DNA from: Candidatus Aminicenantes bacterium UBA1061
GTDB taxonomy: Bacteria; Acidobacteriota; Aminicenantia; Aminicenantales; Saccharicenantaceae
Reading direction: 5' to 3'
Assembly (NCBI GenBank): GCA_002316315.1
Contig: DCDG01000010.1
Span: 1-24,550, forward strand
Length of the DNA: 24,550 nt
The stretch's first letter is position 1, and each line of letters begins with the position of its first letter. A program made the position numbers and the translations under genes. The notes below the pieces were generated by a model. That model was not told the origin of the DNA. It saw only the letters and a program-made list of their open reading frames with translations, and ran no database searches. This document shows positions 7,558 through 14,350 of the stretch, in pieces.

Positions 7558-8935
7558 AAACAACAAAATTATGATTCACATCATCGATGATGAACCAATA
7601 ATTCACGATGTTCTGGGGCAGCTCCTTCAATCTGAGGGCTATCAGGTTGAAATTTCTGCCTCAGGAGAAGAAGCTCTGGCCAAATTTCCTCACCAGAAAT
7701 TTGATCTAACTCTCCTTGATCTATTGATGCCGGGCATGGACGGATTGGAAGTCTTAAGGCAGATAAAAAGGGTCAACCCGGAATCAGTGGTGATTATCAT
7801 TACGGCCTACGCCTCAGTCGAATCTGCCCTGACCGCCATGAAGATGGGTGCTTATGATTATATTCAGAAGCCATTTAAAAATGATGAACTTCTGATGACC
7901 ATTTCCCGGGCCCTTGAGCACCGCCATTTACAGCTTGAAAATATAAGGCTTCAAGATGAGCTGAAAAGGAAATTTAGTTTTGAAAATATTATTGGCAAAA
8001 GTCAGCCAATGCAAAATGTTTTTGATCTTATTAAAGCAGCCGCCCCGACTCGTTCCACTCTGCTCATTCAGGGTGAAAGCGGGACCGGTAAAGAACTGGT
8101 AGCCAGAGCGGTCCACATAAATTCAGACCGGGCCAGTCATCCGTTTGTGGTGGTTAATAGTGGATCACTTCCGTCCGATCTCCTTGAGAGCCATCTCTTT
8201 GGTCATGTTAAGGGGGCTTTTACTGGAGCCGTGTCAGACAAAAAGGGACTGTTTGAAGCTGCTGATATGGGAACCATCTTCTTTGATGAAATTTCTTCGA
8301 TCAGCCTTGAAACTCAGGTCAAACTACTGCGGGTTATGCAGGACAGAGAATTTATGCGCCTCGGTGGTACTAAAACAATTAAAGTTGATGTCAGGATTAT
8401 CGCTGCTACCAATACCGAATTGGAAGAACTGATTGAACAAAAAGCCTTTCGCAAGGATCTTTATTACCGGCTGAATGTCATCAAGATCGAACTGCCGCCA
8501 CTTAGAGCCAGAAAAGAAGATATCCCTCTGCTCGTCAGGCATTTCATTGACCTTTACAATAAGGAAAATAAAAAAGAAATTGAGGGTGTCAGTGAAGAAG
8601 TTATGGAGATTCTGATGGATTATGACTGGCCCGGAAATGTTCGTGAGCTGGAAAATGTTCTGGAGCGAGCGGTGGTGCTGAACCGGTCAAAAATCATCAC
8701 TCGGGAAGCGCTGCCTTCTTTTCTAACAGATCGCAGCCGCCATGCCTTCGCCGAAGCCAGTGTGAACAGCCTGAATTTAAAACAGAAAACCCTTGATTAT
8801 CAGAAAAAACTTATTTTAACCGCCCTGAAAAAATCAAACGGTATCCAGAAGCAAGCCGCGACCCTGCTGGGCTTAAAGCCAACCACTCTGAATGAAATGA
8901 TCAAGCGACTCAGGATTGATGTTGATTCCATATAA
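7550..8935 (+). CDS. NtrC-family sigma-54-dependent response regulator
   Basis: 461 residues with the standard three parts. The receiver domain (about 8-120) has the acidic pair D13/D14, phosphoacceptor Asp57 (LLDLLMPGMDG) and the conserved Lys in YIQKPF. The AAA+ domain (about 140-375) has Walker A GESGTGKE, the sigma-54 contact loop GAFTGA, Walker B GTIFFDEIS and the sensor stretch DVRIIAATN. The C-terminal Fis-type helix-turn-helix (about 420-458) contains KKSNGIQKQAATLLGLKPTT. It should remodel sigma-54 RNA polymerase once phosphorylated by the overlapping upstream kinase. No sigma-54 promoter lies directly beside it; the best one seen in this window precedes the secreted peptide gene at 22132, but a link is unproven. 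Confidence 0.95.
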   Translation: MNENNKIMIHIIDDEPIIHDVLGQLLQSEGYQVEISASGEEALAKFPHQKFDLTLLDLLMPGMDGLEVLRQIKRVNPESVVIIITAYASVESALTAMKMGAYDYIQKPFKNDELLMTISRALEHRHLQLENIRLQDELKRKFSFENIIGKSQPMQNVFDLIKAAAPTRSTLLIQGESGTGKELVARAVHINSDRASHPFVVVNSGSLPSDLLESHLFGHVKGAFTGAVSDKKGLFEAADMGTIFFDEISSISLETQVKLLRVMQDREFMRLGGTKTIKVDVRIIAATNTELEELIEQKAFRKDLYYRLNVIKIELPPLRARKEDIPLLVRHFIDLYNKENKKEIEGVSEEVMEILMDYDWPGNVRELENVLERAVVLNRSKIITREALPSFLTDRSRHAFAEASVNSLNLKQKTLDYQKKLILTALKKSNGIQKQAATLLGLKPTTLNEMIKRLRIDVDSI

Positions 8936-8953
8936 TGGCAGACAGCAAGTTGA

Positions 8954-9292
8954 CTATTTTATTTCGACCTGCCCCGGAACCTGATGGCCGGGATTGACCT
9001 TAATTCTTTTTAGCTGACCGGGAAACTGGAGATGAAACGTCTCCTCCTGATTTTCAATTATCAGAATTTCTACAAAACTTCCCTTATCTGTTTCGACAAT
9101 AATTCTTAACGGGAAAAAGAGTGGTTTTCCAATCTGTCTGACCAGAAGTTCGAGCCCTGTCTTATCCATTTCTCTCGTGATTTTTTTCTTGATCCTGACC
9201 TCAGGCAAAGCCTCCGAATAAAACCAGTCCTGAAAAAATTGTTTTAAATCAAGGCCCGAAGTCTCCTCTAAAGCCCGGCGGAAAAAGCATAT
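8954..9292 (-). pseudogene. C-terminal relic of an M1-family aminopeptidase
   Basis: Read on the minus strand from 9292, an open frame encodes FFRRALEETSGLDLKQFF, then QDWFYSEALPEVRIKKKI, then GKPLFFPLRIIVETDKGS, ending KRIKVNPGHQVPGQVEIK. This is the end of M1 (gluzincin) aminopeptidases: the ALEE-SG-DL-FF-QWFY block followed by the C-terminal beta domain. The catalytic HExxH part, expected several hundred residues earlier, is absent: an in-frame TAA lies at 9295-9293 and the DNA beyond it up to speD shows no further match. No ATG occurs in frame, only a TTG at 9208 that would start in mid-domain. The fragment is therefore best seen as a gene remnant. Its codons still look normal, so loss may be recent, or an artefact of assembly is possible. 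Confidence 0.7.
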
Positions 9293-9405
9293 TTAAAAGG
9301 GAAGGGCGGGCAGGACGGCTCAAAAGAACAGGTCTAATAAAAACTGGCCATCAAAAACTTTACAAAAAGCAAAAAATATATTTACACTTCTGGCTGGGAT
9401 TTTGA
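9293..9405. other. Intergenic stretch between the M1 relic and speD
   Basis: This AT-rich stretch has no frame, promoter or terminator that I can support. It is where the missing front of the M1 gene should continue but does not. With the relic it makes the 8936-9405 interval free of any intact gene. Confidence 0.5.
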
Positions 9406-9837
9406 TCATTCTTTTTTTTCTTTTTTCAGGTATTCTTCCCAGGTGATAAAGCTGTGATAGAAAATAGCATCCCCTTCATCAATACCTCTGGTAATTTCAG
9501 TGATATGTGAAGTTGTGGCTCCAAAGGCTTCGACTGCATAGATAACAGCCTTTTCCGGGTCACCGCTATTACCGCAGGTATAAATATCAAGTGCCCCGTA
9601 TCTCATCTCTGGCCAGGTATGAGTTGAGATATGGGATTCAGAAATCACCACCACGCCACTTACACCGTTGGGCGGAAACTTGCTGAAAGAAATCGCCCAG
9701 ACATGAGAACCGGCAATTTCTGCGGCTTTAACCAGGATCTGCTGAACCTTTTCTACACTGCCGATGATCTTCGGATCACAGCCTGAAGCCTCAACGATAT
9801 AATGATGGCCGATGGTGGAATGTAACTCTTTGGTCAT
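9406..9837 (-). CDS. speD: S-adenosylmethionine decarboxylase proenzyme (bacterial short form)
   Basis: 143 residues, the normal length of the short prokaryotic AdoMet decarboxylase. It makes decarboxylated AdoMet, the aminopropyl donor for spermidine. The self-cleavage site is clear in ISESHISTHTWPE: the chain breaks between Glu67 and Ser68 and Ser68 becomes the pyruvoyl cofactor. His73 and Cys88 (DIYTCGN) are at the usual catalytic positions. ATG 9837 is preceded by GGAGG on the minus strand and by a good promoter. No spermidine synthase gene is present in the window, so the pathway partner must be elsewhere. The C-terminus is a lysine-rich tail. Confidence 0.95.
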   Translation of the reverse strand: MTKELHSTIGHHYIVEASGCDPKIIGSVEKVQQILVKAAEIAGSHVWAISFSKFPPNGVSGVVVISESHISTHTWPEMRYGALDIYTCGNSGDPEKAVIYAVEAFGATTSHITEITRGIDEGDAIFYHSFITWEEYLKKEKKE

Positions 9838-9867
9838 TCAATTCCTCCATTTTTAATTGACACCCTG

Positions 9868-9895
9868 ATTATGGCACAAATGTATTTCCTGTCAA
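9868..9895 (-). promoter_or_regulatory. Promoter of speD
   Basis: On the minus strand TTGACA (9895-9890) and CATAAT (9873-9868) are spaced by 16 bases, about 30 bases before the ATG. A second TTGACA on the plus strand (9857-9862) makes a TTGACA...TGTCAA inverted repeat around the promoter. Confidence 0.55.
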
Positions 9896-9968
9896 CAATT
9901 TTGCAGGTCACCTTAAAGCTCTTTTGTTAATCATTTTACTTCCCCTTATTGCCTTTAGCCCCCCCTTA

Positions 9969-9997
9969 TTGACCAATATCATATTTCCCAATATAAA
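9969..9997 (+). promoter_or_regulatory. Promoter of the small gene at 10003
   Basis: TTGACC (9969-9974) and TATAAA (9992-9997) are separated by 17 bases. The expected transcription start (about 10003-10005) coincides with the TTG start codon of the following frame, pointing to a leaderless message or to a start that I have misplaced. Confidence 0.5.
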
Positions 9998-10002
9998 TAG
10001 GG

Positions 10003-10224
10003 TTGGACAAAAATTTAGCTCAGCTTCTACCCGGAAATCTTCAGAGAGAGCTCAAAACCATAGAAAAGAGTCAGCTGATCAGGGAGATCACGGGGTGGCA
10101 TGACTTGGAAAAATTCCTGGCTAACAAACAGAAGGAAATTGAGAATTATTTAAGAAAGGCACCAGAAAAATATTATCAGCAGGTCAGCCAGGATGAGAAC
10201 AAGACATATCCCCCGACGCCCTAA
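10003..10224 (+). CDS. Small charged helical protein of unknown function
   Basis: 73 residues, rich in Lys, Glu and Gln, predicted to be mostly helical (LQRELKTIEKSQLIREI, then DLEKFLANKQKEIENYLRK), ending in a Pro-rich tail. No domain is recognised; no signal peptide or membrane segment. There is no in-frame ATG, so the only early start is TTG 10003, which sits right at the expected transcription start of a good promoter and has no ribosome site. The composition and the promoter favour a real gene; the odd start argues for caution. Confidence 0.45.
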   Translation: MDKNLAQLLPGNLQRELKTIEKSQLIREITGWHDLEKFLANKQKEIENYLRKAPEKYYQQVSQDENKTYPPTP

Positions 10225-10328
10225 GGTTTCCAGTTAAATTTGCCTGGCGGCCAGCCTCCCTTCCATAGACTTTAGACCGGCGGTTATGATATAAGAATAG
10301 AAATATATAAAATTAATTAAGAACGAAA

Positions 10329-11003
10329 ATGATCATAAGTATTGTAAGTTTTGTCATTTTGCTCTTTTGCATCACCATTCATGAGGCTTCTCACGGCTGG
10401 GCTGCTTACAAGCTAGGCGATCCAACAGCCATGTCCGCTGGCCGCGTAACTTTAAATCCTGCCGCTCATATCGATTTGTTCGGAACAATTATCCTGCCAC
10501 TCCTCCTGGCTCTCTTCCGCGCTCCAGTCTTTGGCTGGGCTAAACCAGTGCCGGTTAATCCCCGTTTCCTGAAAAATCCCCGGCGGGATGGCTTCTGGAT
10601 TTCGCTGGCCGGACCGGCAGCCAACATGCTGGCTGCCTTCATCTCACTGCTTTTAATTTTACTTCTTAAAGTTATTAGCCCTGTAACCACCGCCGCTCTT
10701 TACGACTTTTTAACTTCAAGCGGAGGTCTGCCTCACGGCCTCCAGCCATTGCAGGGCCTGTTAATCGTTCTGTTCTACCTGGTCTTAATTAACACTTATC
10801 TCGCCGTCTTTAATCTCATTCCAATTTATCCCCTTGATGGTAGCGGTGTCCTTGAAGGTTTGTTACCAGATCGCCTGGCTGATCAGTACTCTCGTCTGCG
10901 TCCTTTCGGCTTTTTCATTGTTCTTATCTTGATTTCAGTTGGTTTTCTCGACCTCGTCATCAGACCTTTACAAATCTTTATTCTCGGTCTAATCTTTTTT
11001 TGA
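10329..11003 (+). CDS. Site-2 protease family (M50) intramembrane metalloprotease
   Basis: 224 residues with several membrane helices. Zinc motif HEASH at residues 18-22 in the first helix (CITIHEASHGWAAYKLGD), and the third ligand in NLIPIYPLDGSGV near residue 170. FGWAKPVPVNP between them is typical of the compact M50 group without a PDZ domain. Such proteins cleave substrates within the membrane, but members of this short group mostly have no known substrate. It leads an operon with trpS, scpA and scpB, a gene order I know from many bacteria. The preceding 100 bases are AT-rich, but no clear -35/-10 pair is seen. ATG 10329 has only a weak ribosome site. Confidence 0.9.
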   Translation: MIISIVSFVILLFCITIHEASHGWAAYKLGDPTAMSAGRVTLNPAAHIDLFGTIILPLLLALFRAPVFGWAKPVPVNPRFLKNPRRDGFWISLAGPAANMLAAFISLLLILLLKVISPVTTAALYDFLTSSGGLPHGLQPLQGLLIVLFYLVLINTYLAVFNLIPIYPLDGSGVLEGLLPDRLADQYSRLRPFGFFIVLILISVGFLDLVIRPLQIFILGLIFF

Positions 11004-11018
11004 AAACAGGTTAGTTGG

Positions 11019-12029
11019 ATGAATCAGATGAAGAAAAAAATAGTTTTCAGCGGGATGAGGCCGACAGGAGCACTTCATCTCGGGAATTATGTTGGGGCTC
11101 TTAGAAACTGGGTAAAGCTTCAGGATACGCATCACTGCTTTTTTGGCATTGTCCCCTGGCATGCTCTGAGCTCCGAATATCTAAATTCACAAGCTATCAA
11201 GGGTTATACTTTCGAGGTAGCCCTTGATTGGCTGGCGGCTGGACTTGATCCTCAAAAAGCTGTACTCATGATTCAGTCAGAGGTCAAGGAACATGCTGAA
11301 CTTCATCTTCTTCTCTCCATGATTACACCCTTGCCCTGGCTGGAGAGAGTACCGACTTTTAAAGAACAGCAACAAGAAATCCAGGATAAAGATTTGAACA
11401 CCTATGGTTTTCTCGGTTATCCCCTGCTGCAGACAGCTGATATCATCATCTATAAAGCCGAGGTCGTCCCGGTCGGCGAAGACCAGGCTTTCCATATCGA
11501 GCTGGCCAGAGAGATTGTCCGGCGTTTTAACCGTTTCTATGGCGAGGTTTTTCCGGAACCCCAGATCTTACTGACGGAAGTGCCCAAACTGGCCGGGACC
11601 GACGGGCGGAAGATGAGTAAATCCTATGGCAATGCCATTTATCTTAAAGATTCTCCTGAGATTATAAAGAAAAAAATCTCACCTATGGTGACTGATACCC
11701 GGAGAAAACGGCGGACAGATCCTGGCGAGCCTGACGATTGTCCTGTTTTTACCCTGCACAAGGCTTTTGTCCCGGAAATTGAGCGTCAGGCATTGGCGGC
11801 TGGCTGCCGGACGGCTTCAATTGGCTGTCTCGAATGCAAAAAAGTCGTGATTGAAGCCTTGATTGCTGAATTTGAAGCTTTCAGACAAAAAAGAAATTAT
11901 TACGAAAAACACCCGGACGAGGTTTGGGCTATATTTAATGAGGGAAGCACCCGAGCTAGAGAAGTAGCCCGAAAAACAATGGAAGAAGTCAGACAGGTTT
12001 TAGGACTGACCTTTGCAGCCGGGAAATAG
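11019..12029 (+). CDS. trpS: Tryptophanyl-tRNA synthetase
   Basis: 336 residues, a normal length for bacterial TrpRS, a class I synthetase that charges tRNA-Trp in the cytosol. The HIGH-type motif is in PTGALHLGNYVGAL and the KMSKS motif in GRKMSKSYGN. The region GYPLLQTADIIIYKAEVVPVGEDQ is the conserved core of the active site. A Cys pair (GCLECKK) near residue 272 corresponds to the G-C-xx-C-K stretch that is common in the family. It starts 15 bases after the protease gene. A second in-frame ATG at 11028 is the alternative start. Confidence 0.96.
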   Translation: MNQMKKKIVFSGMRPTGALHLGNYVGALRNWVKLQDTHHCFFGIVPWHALSSEYLNSQAIKGYTFEVALDWLAAGLDPQKAVLMIQSEVKEHAELHLLLSMITPLPWLERVPTFKEQQQEIQDKDLNTYGFLGYPLLQTADIIIYKAEVVPVGEDQAFHIELAREIVRRFNRFYGEVFPEPQILLTEVPKLAGTDGRKMSKSYGNAIYLKDSPEIIKKKISPMVTDTRRKRRTDPGEPDDCPVFTLHKAFVPEIERQALAAGCRTASIGCLECKKVVIEALIAEFEAFRQKRNYYEKHPDEVWAIFNEGSTRAREVARKTMEEVRQVLGLTFAAGK

Positions 12030-12039
12030 CGGGAAAAAC

Positions 12040-12852
12040 ATGATGGAGCAAGAAAACCAGGATTGGCCAGTTCAGGCCGAAGAAACTGAAATCAACCAGC
12101 AGCCAACCAGCGATAGTTACCAGGTCAAACTCGAATTTTTTGAAGGGCCGTTGGATCTCCTGTTATTTTTAATCAGGAAGAAAAAAATTGATATAAATGA
12201 TATTCCTATGGCTGTAATTACCAGAGACTATCTGGACTACCTTGAGAAAAAAGACCAGATTAACCTGGACCGGGAAGCTGAATTTTTGTTTATTGCTTCT
12301 CTGCTGATCTATATTAAATCGCAGATGCTGCTGCCCCGCGAACAGGAAACTATAACTGAAGATGACCCCAGGCAGACGCTGGTTGACCGGTTGCTGGAAT
12401 TTCAAAAGATCAAAGTTGCTTCTTCTCTTTTGCGGGAAAAGGAAGAGGTAGAGCTCCAGCGCTGGAGAAGGGCATTCCTTCCGCCGCTGGAGAAGCCCGA
12501 CGAGCTGGAATTACTCCAGGTTAGCCTGTTTGACCTGGCCGAAACTTTCTTTTTGATTATGAAGAGGAAAGAAAGAGAAAATCTCAGAGTAATTAAAGGA
12601 AAGGACGTCTCGGTCGAAGAGAAGCTAAGAGAGATTATCGATTATCTTGGAAAAAACGGTTCGATGGATTTCCTTGATTATTTTTCTTCTCAGGACAGTT
12701 TAGAAGAAGCTCTGGTTTCTTTTTTCTGCCTGCTGGAGCTGGTAAAAAATCATCTGGTCGTTGCTATTCAGGAGGAACTTTTCCAGACTATCAGGGTCTG
12801 GCTAAGAAAAGATAAAGCACCTCATCAAGTTCACGGACCAAGCCATGAATGA
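12040..12852 (+). CDS. scpA: Segregation and condensation protein A (kleisin)
   Basis: About 270 residues. The N-terminal kleisin signature is clear: VKLEFFEGPLDLLLFLIRKKKIDINDIP, recognisable by FEGPLDLLL, followed by a helical middle and a C-terminal winged-helix-like part. ScpA bridges the SMC heads and binds ScpB in the chromosome condensation complex. ATG 12040 (or 12043) lies 10 bases after the trpS stop; a TTG at 12013 inside trpS is possible but less likely. The acidic N-terminal extension (about 30 residues) before the kleisin start is not conserved. The end overlaps scpB by 8 bases. Confidence 0.95.
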   Translation: MMEQENQDWPVQAEETEINQQPTSDSYQVKLEFFEGPLDLLLFLIRKKKIDINDIPMAVITRDYLDYLEKKDQINLDREAEFLFIASLLIYIKSQMLLPREQETITEDDPRQTLVDRLLEFQKIKVASSLLREKEEVELQRWRRAFLPPLEKPDELELLQVSLFDLAETFFLIMKRKERENLRVIKGKDVSVEEKLREIIDYLGKNGSMDFLDYFSSQDSLEEALVSFFCLLELVKNHLVVAIQEELFQTIRVWLRKDKAPHQVHGPSHE

Positions 12853-13393
12853 TCAACTAAAAGCCATTCTTGAAGTTTTCATCTTTCTCTCTCAAGAACC
12901 ATTAACCATCAATAAAATGAAAGAAGTGCTGGGAGAAGTGCCAGAAGAGGAATTGCAGGCTTCTCTGGCTGCTCTGCTGGCTGATTTTAACCAGGAAAAC
13001 CATGGAATTCAGATTGTTCAGAGCGGTGGCGGCTATCTGTTTACGACAAAACCTGAACATGATCAATGGGTCAGAAGATGGTTACAAATAGAAAAGAAAA
13101 CCAGGCTGTCGACAGCCGCCCTGGAAACGCTGAGCATTATTGCCTATCATCAGCCAATTACTCAGGCCGAAGTTTCGGCTATTCGTGGCGTTGATTCTAC
13201 TTATTCGATTAAAAATCTTTTGCAAAAAAAGTTAATAAAAATTGTTGGCAGGAAAAAGGCACCAGGCAATCCTCTGGTTTACCGAACCAGTGAAAAGTTC
13301 CTGGAATATTTTGGCCTGAACAGCCTGGATGATTTGCCCAAAGAAGAAGAAATTGCTAAAATTCTGGAGGAAGAAAAACAAACCATTTCTTAG
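12845..13393 (+). CDS. scpB: Segregation and condensation protein B
   Basis: 182 residues with two winged-helix domains. Conserved stretches: LEVFIFLSQEPLTI at the start, RLSTAALETLSIIAYHQPIT in the middle and EVSAIRGVDSTYSIKNLL after it. It binds ScpA as a dimer within the SMC complex. It overlaps scpA by 8 bases, so translation is coupled. The gene closes the operon; an inverted repeat (13394-13424) follows the stop directly. Confidence 0.95.
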   Translation: MNDQLKAILEVFIFLSQEPLTINKMKEVLGEVPEEELQASLAALLADFNQENHGIQIVQSGGGYLFTTKPEHDQWVRRWLQIEKKTRLSTAALETLSIIAYHQPITQAEVSAIRGVDSTYSIKNLLQKKLIKIVGRKKAPGNPLVYRTSEKFLEYFGLNSLDDLPKEEEIAKILEEEKQTIS

Positions 13394-13424
13394 CTCTAAA
13401 TAAAGATATTACCAATATTTAGAG
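13394..13424. repeat. Inverted repeat between scpB and the ispH promoter
   Basis: CTCTAAATA (13394-13402) and TATTTAGAG (13416-13424) form a perfect 9-bp inverted repeat with a 13-base loop. It starts right after the scpB stop and abuts the -35 box of the ispH promoter. Without a T-run it is a poor intrinsic terminator; an operator or an mRNA 3' end stabiliser are equally possible. Confidence 0.5.
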
Positions 13425-13453
13425 TTGACAAAGGGTTACTACTTTTATAGTAT
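13425..13453 (+). promoter_or_regulatory. Promoter of the ispH-rpsA gene run
   Basis: TTGACA (13425-13430) and TAGTAT (13448-13453) with a 17-base spacer, about 30 bases before ATG 13483. It is the best promoter ahead of the long same-strand run from ispH to the aminopeptidase. Confidence 0.6.
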
Positions 13454-13482
13454 TAAAGGCTATTCTTCAGTAATAATATTCA

Positions 13483-14331
13483 ATGGAAATCATTATCGCC
13501 AGAAATAGCGGTTTTTGTTATGGAGTGAAAAGAGCCTTGCGCCTGACCAGGGAAACGGCTAATAAAAAGCCATCAAGAATTTTTACCTGGGGAGAGTTAA
13601 TTCATAATCCCCAAGTTATCTCTGACCTGGAAAAAAGAGGTATTAAAGTTACCACATCACTTTCCAGCCTAAAACCAGGTGACACAGTCATCATTCGCAG
13701 CCATGGCATTTCGCCGTCGGTTTACCAGTCCTTGAAAAAAAAGAGAGTCAGACTGGTTGATGCGACTTGCCCCAAAGTTAAGGAGATACAGCAAAAAGTT
13801 GAAAAACTCGGACGAGCCAGGGCTGAGATTATAATAGTGGGTAACCGCCATCATCCGGAAATTAAGGGGCTTCTGGGCTATAGCCACCGTCAAGCTTCGG
13901 TCATAGAAAGCGAAGAGCAAGCAAAGGCTCTGCCTTTCAAGAAAAAAAGAGCAGTTCTGGCTCAATCCACACAGGATGTGGAGCTTTTCGGGAAAATAGT
14001 GGCTATCCTGGCTGCAAAAACAGAAGAGCTATCTGTTTATAACACCATCTGTCAATCAACCAGAGTCAGGCAGGAAGCCACGGCCGAACTGGCCGGACAG
14101 GTGGAAACACTAATTATTGTTGGTGGCAAGAATAGTTCTAATACTAATAAGCTATATGAAATTTCCCTCCGCGAGCAATCAAGAACTTATTTGATTGAAT
14201 CACCGGAAGAATTAACACCGGATATGATTCGGGAAGCTAAAATAGTAGGTATCTCAGGTGGAGCCTCCACTCCTCCTGAGGTCATTAAAAAAACTGTACT
14301 GGCTATTAATAACAGCTGCCAGCAGAATTAA
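13483..14331 (+). CDS. ispH: 4-hydroxy-3-methylbut-2-enyl diphosphate reductase
   Basis: 282 residues, the usual length. IspH is the last enzyme of the MEP pathway and makes IPP and DMAPP using a 4Fe-4S cluster. The three cluster cysteines are visible: in GFCYGVKRA (about residue 12), in VDATCPKV (about 95) and in YNTICQST (about 190). Other conserved parts are LIHNPQV, IRSHG, RHHPEIKGLLGY, and IVGGKNSSNTNKL followed by GISGGASTPPEV. It uses ATG 13483 without a strong ribosome site. It lies 19 bases upstream of rpsA; in some other phyla the two are fused in one protein. Confidence 0.96.
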   Translation: MEIIIARNSGFCYGVKRALRLTRETANKKPSRIFTWGELIHNPQVISDLEKRGIKVTTSLSSLKPGDTVIIRSHGISPSVYQSLKKKRVRLVDATCPKVKEIQQKVEKLGRARAEIIIVGNRHHPEIKGLLGYSHRQASVIESEEQAKALPFKKKRAVLAQSTQDVELFGKIVAILAAKTEELSVYNTICQSTRVRQEATAELAGQVETLIIVGGKNSSNTNKLYEISLREQSRTYLIESPEELTPDMIREAKIVGISGGASTPPEVIKKTVLAINNSCQQN

Positions 14332-14350
14332 CATCAGGAGAAATGGACCC

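Noticed and set aside
9857..9887. A second, plus-strand promoter (TTGACA-N18-TGTATT) overlapping the speD promoter
   Set aside because: The small gene at 10003 has a better promoter closer by; the match is probably a by-product of the inverted TTGACA boxes.
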